A stretch of 64,000 bases of DNA from Gossypium raimondii (GCF_025698545.1 NC_068577.1:4658501-4722500), one strand, 5' to 3'. Positions 34,445-46,156 are shown, counted from the stretch's first letter. Numbers and translations are program-made. Notes: generated by a model from the letters alone, not told the origin.

Positions 34445-34990
34445 GAATTGGATGGTACTAGACCTATTCATGGTTCGTATTACTCATCCAGGCCTGAAGG
34501 TCTGTCCAAAATTTGGAAGGATTTGGGTAAAAATATTAGGCCCATTTAAAATATGGGTCGGGCTCAATCTTGAACATTCAAGGCCTGAGCCCAGCTCGAC
34601 CCGTTTTAAGTTTATAATACTTTATATTATGTTATTTTTATATATTATATAATTTATAACACATTTAAAAAAATAAACATATACTAAATATATAATACTA
34701 CTCTAATATAAACATTAAAATAATGTTAAGATCACTATATAAAAAATTTTAATAAATAAAAGATATATAAAATTATTAAATATTAAAATAAAATAAAATA
34801 AAATAAATATTTTTAAAAAAATAAAAAAATAAAAATATGGACATGCCTAAAATGGGTTTGGGTTAGTCTTTTGCAAATATGAGCGAGTTTAGGTAAAATT
34901 TTAAGGCCAAATTTCGAACCTTGCTGGACTTAGGCAAGTGTAAAATATGTTAACATCGTGGTTAGACCTAGCCCATGAGCACCTCTAGAT
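34445..34990 (+). repeat. Dispersed repeat family F2
   Basis: The unit runs from GGATGGTACTAGACCTATTC to CCCATGAGCACCTCTAGATG, whose ends are roughly inverted. It contains GGCCCATTTAAAATATGGGT near the left and a very AT-rich core. It sits directly after the LINE tail. Non-coding. Confidence 0.6.
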
Positions 34991-35069
34991 GGTTTAATAA
35001 CAAGCCAAATCATCGAACTGATGCCAACCGTTCCAAATCATCATCTTTCAGCTTAACCTGGTTGGCCTT

Positions 35070-35320
35070 AGTGGCAAAGCCAAGAGGGGCTGGCAGGGGC
35101 CCTGGCCCCCCCTACAATGAATTTTTATTTATTTATGTCTTTTATAATTTATCAAATTTTAAATTAGTAATGGTAAAATTGTATTTTGGCCCCCCAAAAA
35201 ATAATAAAAATTTGATTGAATCCTTTAAAAATTATAAAGATATAAACTATTAAAATAGTGAAATCGCATTTTTACTATCGTAAAAATATACAATTTAATT
35301 TCGGCCCTCTAAAAAATATT
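35070..35320. mobile_element. Partial copy of the AGTGGC-ended MITE
   Basis: It starts AGTGGCAAAGCCAAGAGGGG and contains TTAAATTAGTAATGGTAAAA, shared with 60201-60490. The right terminus (CCGCCACT) is missing, so the copy is truncated. Non-coding. Confidence 0.6.
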
Positions 35321-36519
35321 TTTATCTACAATAAACAACAATAAAGAGTTTTTTAAAACAGAAAATCAATCACCCTAAATTTGCAATATATACTTCCTAT
35401 TTCGAACTATTCATTAGTTTCTTCAAAATCCTCGTATCCATGTTTGTTCATGCATCTAATCATTTTTTTTTTTGGTTATGCGTTGTGATGTTTGTTTGCT
35501 GAGAAAATGAGAGGTAATTAAAGCAAGGGCAAGTGAACTACTCATGTTGACTGGTTCAAGCCATGGGGTTTGACCATGGACTCAAAGCCTCAACAAAAAG
35601 CCATATAGAAGGAACATATAGCATAATTTTTGGTTTATTTTCCTTCGGGGATTATAATCGTGGTAGTCTGTGGCGATAGGGTGGCCGTTGGTGTTATGCT
35701 GGTGGGTGGGAGGATTCTCTTTTCTTAAAAAGGATTCAAATGTTGATGATGCTAATATTGAAATTTTCATATTGCAAATAAATAAATAAAAGTTTTTGAC
35801 TAATTTTAGAGAAATCCCTAACTTTAGTCAAAAGTAAAAAAATTGCCACGCCAACAATCTGTTAGTGAATTAACGGAAATTTTAATGGAGCGACCAATTA
35901 GAACAATTATTTTAATCAGAGTGACTAAGTTGACAAAAAAATTTAAGTGGCTAAAATAAGAGTCATTATTTTAGGGTGACCTGCGGTGTAATTTACCCCA
36001 TACTTTGTGTGTATAACAATAACATAATCCTTTACTATTTTAAATGTCAAATTTTAGTTTGGTCCTCAACTATATTTAAATTCATGATTTAATATTTTTA
36101 CTTTTTAATATTAATATTCACTTTAATTCGACATAATTTGGTCTCTATTTTTATAAAGTCATCAATTAACCCAAATAATTATCGTCACTAATTATTTCTA
36201 TTAAAATAATTGTGTGAATTCTTTCTTAAAACCTTTGCGATGCAAAAGAGAAAAGAAAAATCTTGCCAGCTTGATGAGTTAAAATATATTTTTAAAAAGT
36301 TCACCTAAGCGTTTTAACTAGAATAACTAACAATCTTAACTATTTCTGATAGCTAATGATGTTATAAAACTAGATGGACCAAATTGCATCAAATTGAAAT
36401 ATACAGATAAAATCTAAAATTTAAGCATAATAGAAGGAGTAAAACTATAATTGAGCCACTTTGAAAATTAATTTAATTTGCGAGGGCATGAAATATTAAA
36501 TTTTGACATTTACTGCCCA
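35321..36519. other. Right arm of the TIR unit plus AT-rich intergenic DNA
   Basis: 35321-35790 has no identifiable feature; a short minus-strand frame at 35582-35770 has no family resemblance. 35800-35998 is the TIR arm. 35999-36519 is AT-rich and empty, apart from words resembling another dispersed arm (TTGGTCCTCAACTATAT). Confidence 0.4.
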
Positions 36520-37420
36520 AAGGAATGTTTGCTAATAAAATAATTTGAAAATTATTTCGAACCCAAAATCGCAAACGAAAATACCGGTTTTCGGTTGGCG
36601 GCTCCATTTTGAGTTTGAACCCGAGTCTTCATTCTTCGCTCCCTTTCCTTGCCGGTCCGGTTCCGGCGAACAGCCAAGGAAATGACCCGCCGACTCCTCG
36701 GAAACTAAGCGGTAACCGCTTATATGTTGATGCTATGTTGCTTGACGAGTTCTCGTGTTTTTTTTTTGTCTGTACTGTTTGCTAATTTGTGGTGAAATTT
36801 TTGCTTAATGGTAAGTGAAAGTTTCTCGATCGATGATTTCTCAAATTCTCCCTATGTATTTTTTAGAGTTTTACATGAATTTTTTTTTTTTTTAACCTCT
36901 TGGAGCCTAGCCTAGGGTTAGGCTAACTCTTATAATTTGTATATTATGATAGAAAGGAGTTTTGTCTTCACGAATTTCTAGAGTGGTGTACTCTTTAATT
37001 AAAGTTGAGTTGAAGCTGGATTCTGATGATTAATTGAATAAATTTGCTTTTACTTATTATCTCTTTCCTTCAAATCTTGTAAATTTGGATTTCTATCCGC
37101 TAACTTGTTTGAAATTTGAATGCTGGTTGAATTATAGTAAATGCCCAACCTTTGATGTTTAACGTAAATTCTTTTTAGTCATTAGCCCTTTTTCTTCAAT
37201 AATCTGATAAATTTGGATGTCTGTCTATTGAATGATGTAGAAGAATGGTTTAAAGATGAGCTTATTGGACAATTAGGCTGTTAGTGACTGTTCCATTAAA
37301 TGCTGTGTCCCTAATCCTTTTGTTTCGGGGGCTCTGCAAACTGTATGGCAAAGTTTTTTACTGAGGCAGTAAGGGGAGGTGCCATTAAAGCCTTTTAAGC
37401 TTGCTCCGTAAATGTAGGTT
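36520..37420 (+). repeat. Segmental duplication, copy 1, non-tRNA part (possible 5' exon of a gene)
   Basis: This segment matches 60715-62190 in order: TGCCAAAGGAATGTT-type words, GAGTCTTC...CCCTTTCCTTG, GCTTGACGAGTTTTCGTG-type words, GTTTCTCGA...GATGATTTCTCAAATTC, TTAGTGACTGTTCCATTAAA and GGGGCTCTGCAAACT followed by ATGGCAAAG. The GC-rich patch at 36585-36720 looks like a 5' UTR exon ending before GTAACC, and the ATG at about 37345 opens a frame that soon stops. It may be a decayed 5' part of a gene; the product is not recognised. Confidence 0.6.
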
Positions 37421-37680
37421 GTTAGGTGCTAATTTGATTCCTTTTTTGGCAGGGTTACGGCCAATATCTTTCATCTGAATACATTAAAATTACAATTATG
37501 TAGAATAACTTACTATTAAAAGATATTACATATAGATTTGTTCCTGATTGTATTTAATTTTGCAACTAGTTTTTGAAATATCTGGTCAGAAAACAACTAA
37601 TGCATTAAAAGATGACTTTGCAACACATTCTTCTTGCGTAAAGTTTCAAATGGATAAAAGATGGTTGAAAAGAAGGAGTT

Positions 37681-37747
37681 GGGCATTATGAGAATCGGGG
37701 CCTCTCGCACACAAACTTAGAATTGGACCACTAGACCGAACACTCAT
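37681..37747 (-). pseudogene. Decayed tRNA-Pro copy
   Basis: Similarity to the intact tRNA-Pro sequences runs along the whole length (GGGCATT, GACCTCTCGCAC-like, CCACTAGACC). The anticodon arm and T-arm are disrupted and the acceptor stem no longer pairs. Position and flanks match the decayed copies at 41498 and 62616. Confidence 0.8.
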
Positions 37748-37888
37748 TTGTTGTCTATAATTTACTGTTATTACATTTACAGGTAGTATTTTTCAAGAAA
37801 TGGTGCATACCTTTTATTTATTGATGAACTTTCTCTGATCGGAAATAGATTGTTTGTGATCCTTTTTGCTATTGGAATTAACACTTAT

Positions 37889-39899
37889 CATCACATCCCA
37901 AAAATCGGGTTAGTAGAATCTGGTTTGTGAAGTGTTCACGTCCCGATTTTTAAAATTATCTTTGTGCATTTAATAAATAAATGAGTTATTGGTCTAATCA
38001 TTAAGTATTAGTTACATTGTCATTGAAACCCGAGTTTCATTCCTTTTCCTAGCATCTTTTCTATTATTTTGCAAATTTTACTTCAAATCCTAGTAAGTGT
38101 CACACCTTGTTTTAAAAATAAATGTTGTAAGAGTTTAAATAAGATTGAGTTAGACTTAGTGGTTAAGAAGTAGTGGTATCGGATTATTGTTCGCAATCCC
38201 GTTATAAGCCAAAATAGAGTAAGCATTGATCTCCAAAACCAAATCCGAAAAGCCACTCTCTTTCCTCTGTTATGGTTGAACCCTACAGGGTGGTTAAGGA
38301 CTTAATTTTAGTTCATTCTCTGTGTTGGGTACAGATCTGAATTGGATCTAGTTATATCTAAAACGTAGGAGTTGCAGAATAGCGATAGAGTTTTGGTTTC
38401 GCGTTAATCAAGTGTGGGTCTTACCTTTGGGTGTTTTGGTGATAATTGTAAATTATGTGATATGCATGTTGGTTAATTGTACATGTTGATTTTTGTGCTT
38501 AGCCGAATAGCCTTGTGTTAGATACGGGATTGTCGATTATGGTAAGTGCTAAAAGGTGATAGCCGAATGTGCAAAGCCTTTATTTGGGATTAATTGAATG
38601 TGTAAGTGTTGATTGTAATTACTGATTGTCTGCTATGGCTGAGTATGCATAGACTGCTAATGTATGATATGGTATTGTTATCACATGTTTCCCGAATGTA
38701 TGAGAAAATGCCTACTATTCTGTATTTACTAATTGCATGTAAAACATGCCACTGTTACTGAATTACTGATCGTATGTTAAAACATGCCACTATTCTGTGT
38801 TGTACCTATTCTATCATGCATGTTATGTGATTCTGTTGTATGGGTTGGAAAGATTGATGATTGTGTAGTTCTGCCGGTTTATTCGCAAATATGAGAGTTA
38901 TGGCGGATAATCCGCAAATATTGGAGTTCTGGCAGTATAGCTGCAACATTGGAGTATTATTCGGAGTTCTAGCAGTTCGTCCGCAAACTTTTTACTGGCA
39001 GTTTAACCACAAATTATTGTCATTTTATCTGCAAATATTATTGTTACTGGTGATTTATCCACAATGAGCTACGGCTCTTATTGTTATGGTGTGTACGGAT
39101 AGATGAGTTCTGGGGAACTCATGGTGTGTAGCGGATGGATGGATAGGAAATTGCACTGACATCCATGGACATGTACATACATTCTGAGAACTCTGTGATT
39201 CTGTATATTTTGAAACACTGTGATCTGTGACACTGTTGTTACTATTATCTCTATTTACTTGCATGCTTTTGTGATCTTTGGTACACTGATTTCTTATGAT
39301 TAAGACTCATACTGAACTTGCAAGTTCACCCATTTAATTTACTCCTTACAGATAACCCTCAAGGTTAGGATTGGATTCGTCATACGGAGGTCTCGTCTCA
39401 GATTTTCAGTTAATAAAGTATTTTTAATTTTACTTTATTTATTTTGGTTTTATTTTTGGGACTGTAAATTTTATTAATAATGAACCGTGGTATGCGTTGT
39501 TTTTATTTGGGATTTTGCATGCATGAAATTTTTTTGTGAAAACCGAACGAATTTAATAACCGGCTTAATATGATTTAAAACACGAATTTTCTTATAAGAT
39601 CAAGGACATCACATTTTTCCGCTGCATAGTGATGAAACGTAATTTTAAATGTTTACTGATGAAATCAATTGAGTTTTTTTTTTCAAACGACACGAGTTTC
39701 TAATAAATTGAACTTAAATTATAGGCAACCTAACAATCTGATGTTTTAAATAAACCTAAGGCAACCACGCTAAGTTTTTTTGGAAATTGATCAAAATAGT
39801 GATTTTTTTAAAACCAAACAGATTTATTTGACCATTATGATGGCTAATGTACCTTTTAGAATTCAGCCATAACATCTAGGCCAGGTTTGAGAGGTTACA
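37889..39899. mobile_element. Solo LTR (gypsy-like, about 2.0 kb) inserted in the tRNA repeat unit
   Basis: Comparison with the sister unit near 62815 shows that sequence between GGAATTAACACTTAT and GTATGCAGTTATGCAAG is an insertion. The inserted piece starts CATCACATCCCAAAAATCGG and ends TTTGAGAGGTTACA, which resemble common plant gypsy LTR ends (TGTCACATCCC and GGTGTTACA). It is flanked by CTTAT (37884-37888) and CGTAT (39900-39904), a 5-bp duplication with one change. No gag/pol coding is inside. At about 38860-39060 there is a diverged minisatellite of GAGTTCTGGCAG and CCGCAAAT words. Confidence 0.7.
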
Positions 39900-40472
39900 C
39901 GTATGCAGTTATGCAAGAATACCAAAGTCTTCTATTTGCACTAGGATGCTTGCTAACTAATAGCTGTAAAGTCATTCTGTAATTTCGTTGACCTGGGTTT
40001 GAATCCTATTTTGACCTTTGGTTGGAGGCATTTTGGTGCAGAAGGAGGAGCTAAATGTAAGAGGCCTATAGCTTGGTGCTTCGTCAGAATGACATATGGA
40101 CATGCTTCTTACCCAGAAGAAGAAAAAGGCAGATTTGCTTTCTATTGCCCATCCCTCTCTCCTTTATTTTTTTTGGCTAAACAGGTTATTGTCGATTAAC
40201 AGCTTTATTCCTTTATTTTGACAGGGTTAAGGTAGAATTCCATTTACTAATGACCGTTATTCCAGGTATGAGCTAGCTTGTCTACATGCAAAGATAATAC
40301 ATACAGTCTACTTTATTTGTTTTTCGATTTATTTCTCAATAGTTATTGAAAAATGGATCAATCTAAGTCTCTAAAGTTCTGTATTATGCTCTTAAAGTTG
40401 ACTTCAGTACAGATTCTTCTAATAAAATATTTTAGGATATGGGAACCAAAAGGAGAAAAAAGCAGGGTTATT

Positions 40473-40544
40473 GGGGCATTCCGAGAATCGAACTCGGGAC
40501 CTCTCGCACCCAAAGCGAGAATCATACCACTAGACCAAATGCCC
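40473..40544 (-). tRNA. trnP-UGG: tRNA-Pro (anticodon UGG)
   Basis: The 72-nt cloverleaf on the minus strand has acceptor GGGCATT paired with AATGCCC and D-arm region TGGTCTAGTGGTATGA (A box). The anticodon stem is CTCGC/GCGAG with loop TTTGGGT, giving anticodon TGG. The T-arm is CCGAG TTCGATT CTCGG (B box). All stems pair and no intron is present. Just past the 3' end on the minus strand is a T run (complement of the A run at about 40456-40461), a pol III terminator. This is a good functional candidate delivering proline for CCA and wobble CCN codons. Confidence 0.95.
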
Positions 40545-41497
40545 AATTTTTGGTATCTATCGTGTCTGGTTTTTACTTATCAGATCTTTTTCTCATAGGA
40601 CTCCTATGAATCTTCGACGGGGTCATTCTTGGAAGACCAAAATCTTCCAATTTCTCATTTTTGATGTGGTTCAATGTATCATTTGCCTTCTACAATTGGA
40701 TGCTAAGGACTTTTGCATTAGCAACAGGTTACAGATTTCATTTATATTTTAATCCCAGACTCCGAGTTTAAAGTTATTAATTCTTAATACGGATCCCTTA
40801 GAGGCCAAAACATCTATAGGTTATGAAATTACCAAATCTTATAAATTTCTTTTAACCATGAAGAGTCTGGCCGCTAAATCAATAGTTTGCATTTAGAAAT
40901 TAGAACATTTTGAATTATACTTCAAAAAAAATTTAAAAATGAAATTGCAGAACAACTAGGTAGCTAGTAGAATAAACCTAATCACCATATATTGTCCCGA
41001 TAAAATTTTCAAGCTGGTTATCGAAGTCTTTAGGTGTTAATTTAGTTGGTAAAGTTGTTTGGTTATTGCTTGAGGATGTAGGTCTGAACCCCACCTTCAT
41101 CAAAGGGTAAGGGAGTGGGGGTTGAGGGAAGGGAGAGAGCTAATCCACATAATGTAGCCTGGCAGTTGGATCAGGAAGAAGGAAATAAAAGCAGTCTTAG
41201 CAGATAGAGAAGACAGAGACTCACTCAGAAAGGAGGGAAAATATCTGGCAGTTGGACCATGAATTTTGATAATTTGTTTGTATTTTTATTTCTTTATTTG
41301 TTAAAATGCTTGACTTAATAGGTTGATGGCTAGTGAGCTCTTAAAAATATTACATATAGATTTGTTGCATTTAATTTTGTTACTCGTTTTTGATAAGTCT
41401 TGTTGGAAAACAATTGATACTTAGAAAGATGACTTCTGGTGACATTTTTCTTGCGCAAAGTTTCAGATGTATAAAAGATAATGAATCGAAAGCAGCT

Positions 41498-41563
41498 GGG
41501 CATTCTGAGAATTGAATTGAAACCTCTCACACCCAAAGAATCATATCACTAGACCAAATACTC
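41498..41563 (-). pseudogene. Decayed tRNA-Pro copy
   Basis: Starts GGGCATTCTGAGAATTGAAT and keeps ACACCCAAAG and CACTAGACCAAAT on the plus strand. About six bases are lost around the anticodon 3' stem and the acceptor end is ATACTC instead of ATGCCC. It cannot fold properly. Confidence 0.85.
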
Positions 41564-42264
41564 ATTTGTTGTCTAAATTTATTGCTATTACATTTAGAGG
41601 TAGTAAGTTTTCAAGAAATGGTGCATATCTTTATTAATTGATGAAATCTTTGACCCTCTGATCAGAACTAGATTGTCTATTATCCTTTCTGCTATTGGAA
41701 TTAGCAATTATGCGAAGTGTTCTATTCGAACAAGAATGGTAACTACTTTAGCTCTAAACCCTTTCTGTAATTCTGTTCACTGGGGTTTGAATCCTATTGT
41801 AACCTTTGGTTGAAGGCATATTGGTGCTAAAGGAGAAGCTAAATGTAGGAGGTCCATAGCATGGAGTGTAGCATGGTTCTTGGTCAGAATGATGGATGGA
41901 CTTCTTACTCGGGAAGAGAAGGCATATTCCTCTTCTGTTGACTTTTCCTCTATCTTCTTTTTATTTTTTTGGCTAAACTGGTTATTGTTGATTAACCTGT
42001 TTATTCCTTTATTTTCTCAGGGGTAACACATAATTCCAATTTCTAATAACACCATTATTCCAGGTATGACCCTAGCTTTCCTACATGCAAAGATCATTCA
42101 TACAGCCTAGTTTATTTTTTTTTCCCTTTTTTCCTATGACTATCAGAAAATGGACCGATTATAAAGTTCTTTATTTGTTCTTAAAAGTTGACTTCTGTGC
42201 AGAGCTATAATAAAATATTTTAAGATAAGATATAGGGAACCAAAAGGGAAAAAATAAGGTATTT

Positions 42265-42336
42265 GGGGCATTCCGAGAATCGAACTCGGGACCTCTCGCA
42301 CCCAAAGCGAGAATCATACCACTAGACCAAATGCCC
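42265..42336 (-). tRNA. trnP-UGG: tRNA-Pro (anticodon UGG), second copy
   Basis: Identical over its 72 nt to the copy at 40473 as far as I can read: acceptor GGGCATT/AATGCCC, anticodon loop TTTGGGT, T-loop TTCGATT. A T run follows on the minus strand (complement of GGGAAAAAATAAGG). Flanks match the 40473 unit, so it arose by segmental duplication. Likely functional. Confidence 0.95.
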
Positions 42337-43034
42337 AACTTTTGGTATCCATCATGTCTGGTTTTTAGTTATCAGACCTTTTCTCCTAGAAGTCCTATTA
42401 ATTTTCAATGGACTCACTCTTGGAAGACCTAAGTTTCCCAGTCTCACTTTTTATGTGGTTCAGTTTATCATTAGCCTGCTAAAATTGATTGGATGCTAAG
42501 GGCTTTTTAAATTGCATCAGCAGTTCAGCACCAGGTTACAACTTTTATCTATATTTTAAACCCAGTATATAGTTATCAATTCAGAATATGGATCCCCTAG
42601 AAATCATCTACAGGGTATGGATCTCCCAAATTTTATAAATTTCTTTTAACCATGAAGAGTCTGATCGGCAATGGCCAAATCAATGATTTGCTAGTTATTG
42701 TACTCGGAAACTAGAATTTTTGGTTTATACTTACAAGAATTAAAAAAGTGAAATTACTGAACAACTAGGCAACTAGTAGAAACCTAATCACTATTAATGT
42801 CCTAATAAACTTTTCAATCTGGTTATCAAAATGTTTGTCATCTTAATTTAGATGGTAAATTTGTTTGTTTATTCCATAAGGATGTAGATCTGAATCCTAT
42901 CTTCACTAAGGGTAAGGGAGTGGGGGGCCGAGGGAAGGGGACAGCTAGCCAGGCTGCTAGTTGGATCTGGAAAAAAAAACAGGGAATAAAAAGATGTCTT
43001 AAGCAGAGATATGATAGAAATTAATTCAGACAGA

Positions 43035-43106
43035 GGGGCATTCCGAGAATTGAACTCGGGACCTCTCGCACCCTAAGCGAGAATCATACAACTAGACCAA
43101 ATGCTC
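43035..43106 (-). tRNA. tRNA-Pro-like, anticodon AGG, with acceptor mismatch
   Basis: This 72-nt copy has an anticodon stem CTCGC/GCGAG that is perfect but a loop of TTAGGGT, giving anticodon AGG (proline, CCU) instead of TGG. The acceptor reads GAGCATT against AATGCCC, so the second pair is A.C. The T-loop is TTCAATT (weakened B box), the D-arm has one change (GTTGTA for GTGGTA), and no T run of four or more follows closely. It may be a dying gene or an isoacceptor in the making; I lean to pseudogene. Confidence 0.6.
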
Positions 43107-43186
43107 AGTTCTAATATTTATGATGTTTAGTATATTTGATCAGTCTTTAAAGTCCTATTAACTCCCAATGCAGGAAAATAACAGTT

Positions 43187-43258
43187 GGGGCATTCCGAGA
43201 ATCGAACTCGAGACCTCTCGCACCCAAAGCGAGAATCATACCACTAGACCAAATGCCC
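43187..43258 (-). tRNA. trnP-UGG: tRNA-Pro (anticodon UGG), third copy
   Basis: The 72-nt cloverleaf differs from the 40473 copy at one visible base, in the T-stem (TCGAG instead of CCGAG), which leaves a G-U pair. The anticodon loop is TTTGGGT. A four-T run follows on the minus strand (complement of GGAAAATAA). It lies only 80 bp from the AGG-type copy at 43035, so the two may come from a very local duplication. Probably functional. Confidence 0.9.
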
Positions 43259-43990
43259 AATGTTTTATTGTTATAACATCTACGATAGTAAATTTTCAAG
43301 AAACATACCTTTATTTGTTGATGAGGTCTCTGATCACAACAGGACTGTTTTTGAGCATTTTTGCCAGTGGAATACATAGTAAAGTGCTTCAGAGTTGTTT
43401 ATAGTACCTACAACCTAATTTATTGAGGATGAATACAAGTCTTTTATGCGTGCAAGGGACGCTAACTACTTTAGCTGTGAAGTCTTTCTGAAATTTTGTT
43501 GAGCTAGCTTGAATCCTGTTTTGACCTTTGGATGACGGCTTATTGGTGAAAGATAAAAGAGGCTAAATGGAGGAGGGCCCGTAATATGGAGGGTAGCTTG
43601 GTGATTGATCGGAAAGATATGATTGTCATAGTTCATACTCAGGATGAAAAAGGCATGATTCTTTTCTTTGGGCCATTTTTGTTTTGTCTTTTTGGCTAAA
43701 TTGGTTGTTGTTGATTGACTTTTTATCCCTTTGTTTTGCAGGGTTAATTCGGATTAAAGGCATGTGGCTGGCTAGCCCACTTGCAAAGATAGTCCCTACA
43801 ACCTAATTTATTATTATTTCTCTTTGTCAGAGGTCTTAATAGAAAACAGATCAATCTAAGTCTATAAACTTCTCTCTTGTGCACTTAAAGTTGACTTTAG
43901 GTTAGAATATTTTAGGATATGATATAGGGAATCAAAAAGCCAAAGCTAAAATACTTTGGGTTAGAAAAAAAAGCAGCAGCAATGCATCAA

Positions 43991-44060
43991 GGCATTCTGA
44001 AAATGGAGTTCAGAACCTTTTGTAACCAAAGTTAAAATCATACCACAAGACCAAATGCCC
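43991..44060 (-). pseudogene. Decayed tRNA-Pro copy
   Basis: Keeps GGCATTCTGA, CCAAAG and the ACCAAATGCCC end but with many substitutions in the T-arm and anticodon stem. A 17-bp local duplication of the flank follows (CCCAAATTTTTGTATTTACT twice, about 44058-44102). Confidence 0.8.
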
Positions 44061-44224
44061 AAATTTTTGTATTTACTTTGCCCAAATTTTTGTATTTACT
44101 ATTCCTGGTTTATAACTATTGGATCTTTATCTCAAAGGGCTCCTGTTAATTTTCAGAGGACTCATTCCTAGACGACTATATATCATTTGCCTTGGATAGC
44201 CATTTTTGGTACATTACAACTTAG

Positions 44225-44320
44225 GGGAAGAGGATTACATCTGCAGGATTTGAACCCCGGGCGTTGAGGTATCGGCTTAACTGCTGCTCTCTTATGCTGT
44301 TGGCCATTGGCCTTCTATAA
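44225..44320 (-). repeat. tRNA-like/SINE-like fragment
   Basis: On the minus strand GGTTCAAATCC is a perfect B box, preceded by GGTTAAGC-like and CAGCAGTTAAGCCG words that could be an A box. No cloverleaf can be closed. It may be the head of a tRNA-derived SINE. Confidence 0.3.
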
Positions 44321-44430
44321 TTGGATGCTAGAGGATTTGAAATTGCATAAAGAGAAACTTGAGCTTTCTTCTATACTGCGATGCGATTCTGTATTTTATA
44401 TTTTATTGTGATGCCAAATTCTTTTAACAA

Positions 44431-44435
44431 ATGAG
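44431..44435. repeat. Left target-site duplication ATGAG
   Basis: ATGAG here equals ATGAG at 49817-49821. The pair brackets the LTR retrotransposon exactly. Confidence 0.9.
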
Positions 44436-45276
44436 TGTTAGAATTGTAAAATAAATTTAAAATAAAACTTAATAAATCAGGATTTATCATGTCAAATCAT
44501 TAATAATAAATCAAGAACAAAATTAGATGCAGAAATGTACCTGAATCCATGAATTCCTTGAAATCTACGGATCTTGGGGATTTGATATTTCAAATTAGCA
44601 CACACACAAAAAAAAACTTAGAGAATATTTGTTCTCTCTTTTACTAAGGACGGGATATTAAAAAAAGATATCTTGTGTATAATTTGGGAACCATAACCTT
44701 AATATTTATAACATTAACATATTAGTTTTAATTCCTAATTAGCCCATTATTAATTAGAATTTGATTAGAACTCAATTACTAGAATATCTATACATATTTG
44801 ACCCATACTTTATTTACTAATTAAAGCCCAATAAAATTTTGACCAAATTAGATTACTTTTAATTTGGGATTAATATTTTTACAAATACCCTTTAAATGAC
44901 ATTACACCCATATGAGCAGTATGCTGTTATAAAACCTTAGGTGTAGTTCCTTAGTAAACGAATCCGTAATCATGGAGTTTGCCCTAATATGCTTTATAGG
45001 CACCCAGCCACTCTGAACTTTTACTTTAACAATCAGGAACTTAAAGTCTATGTGTTTTAACTTTGATGTACTTCTGTTGCTATTGGAATAAAAGACTATA
45101 ATTTGTTTTCACAATTTGCACTTTAGTGACAAAATATTGTATCCATATTCCATCAAAATCGGAGTTCTGTGTACCTGATGATCTCTAACTGATGAGATCT
45201 CCGATATGTGAGTATGTAATATTTTGTTCTCTAAAAATACCTTATAACCCTCTTGGATGCTATCCAATGGTCCAAA

Positions 45277-45561
45277 CTAAGGTTGCTTAAAATATCTGCC
45301 TAACATCCCAATAATGTACACACTATTCCAATGTATACAAACCTGAATGTACATTAGACTTTCCACTGCTAAAATGTAAAAAATCTTATGCATTTTTGTA
45401 ATCTCAAAACTATTCTTAGGGCATTGATTGAGGCTACACTTATTATTGACAAGCAGTATGTCATTAACATATAAAACCAAATATAGAACCTTACTCCCAC
45501 TAAACTTATGGTATATACGATTATCAACAAAATTCATCTCTAAATCGAATAAGATAATCAT
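45277..45561 (-). pseudogene. copia reverse-transcriptase fragment
   Basis: The translation has YHKFSGSKVLYLVLYVNDIL, where YVNDILL is the altered YVDDILL catalytic box. It is followed without the expected spacer by SLNQCPKNSFEITKM and VESLMYIQVC, and GMLGRYFKQP, which are TNT1-94-like copia phrases further downstream. So about 80 residues between them are deleted. The catalytic Asp of the box is Asn, and there are no flanking intact domains. Confidence 0.9.
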
Positions 45562-46156
45562 TTGGTAAAATTTGTAATATTACTGATGAGAAGTCTGCTT
45601 AAGCCCACAAATGAAGTTATTTAATTTGCAAATCATTACCTTTGCATCATCAGACACAAAGTTTTCTAATTGCACCATATAAATGTATGATTAATGTTAC
45701 CATTGAGAAACCATTAACTTAATATTCATCTGATGTAGCTTAAGGTCAAAATATTCCACTAAAGCCATTATAACCCTTTCTCTAATGGACGTTTTTAATG
45801 ACATTCATTCTTGAGGTTGTTGAGTTTGTTTTTCTAAAACAATTACCTCATCTTGAATAGGGAGTTGTTCAACATTGTCTTATTGAGGCTCTGGATTCAC
45901 TTTTTAATCAATGATAGGTATGAGAACCTAAACATCGTCAAAAGTGATAGTAGAAACTGAGTTAGAATTCAATTCATCCTTAAAAGCAACGTCTCTAACC
46001 TTATTTCTCCCTCCAAACTCAACATCCTAAAAGAATGTCGCAATTCTGATCTAAAAAATATTTCTAATTGTGGGATCATAAAACTCATAGCCCTTAGATC
46101 GCTCAGAATATCATTTACCTTTATACTTTATAGCATCAAAGAAGTCAGAAGTGATG
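45562..46156 (-). pseudogene. Broken copia integrase-C/RT-N spacer
   Basis: Minus-strand reading in several frames gives short copia-like phrases (RERVIMALVEYFDLKLHQMN near 45740-45800; NKVRDVAFKDELN near 45970), interrupted by stops. It connects the gag and RT remnants and shows the pol region has been heavily shortened. Confidence 0.6.

Larger units (their letters stand above)
31623..35998. mobile_element. Terminal-inverted-repeat unit interrupted by a LINE and other repeats
   Basis: The left end GGGTAAATTGCATAAAAGGT and the right end (ACCTGCGGTGTAATTTACCC) are inverted copies. The similarity continues inwards for about 150-200 bp (CACCCTAAAATA / TATTTTAGGGTG, then ATTAATCGTCAATTTAATCA against the complement near 35915). 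Between them lie a LINE (32200-34431), an F2 repeat (34445-34990) and a MITE-like piece (35070-35320), so the original element was probably well under 1 kb before these insertions. No target duplication is evident. Confidence 0.55.
39905..44430. repeat. Array of duplicated units carrying tRNA-Pro sequences
   Basis: Units of roughly 0.8-1.8 kb recur with the same order of landmarks: AACTACTTTAGCT and TGACCTTTGGTTG-type words, a TTATTGTTGATTAAC word, TACATGCAAAGAT, a tRNA-Pro sequence on the minus strand, then GTCTGGTTTTTA, TCTTGGAAGACC and ATTGGATGCTAAGG. Landmark sets begin near 39950, 41740 and 43460, and again near 62880. The segment 49822-50830 continues the array beyond the LTR retrotransposon. 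No protein gene is seen; reading frames across the tRNAs ([15 protein letters not shown]...) are artefacts. Confidence 0.8.

Noticed and set aside
38860-39067. Possible minisatellite gene or coding exon
   Set aside because: Lies inside the solo LTR and matches LTR-type internal repeats; no coding function.
40358-40598. Open frames on both strands across the tRNA ([13 protein letters not shown] and [12 protein letters not shown] phrases), repeated at 43147-43404
   Set aside because: These are translations of the tRNA-Pro sequence itself and recur wherever it does.
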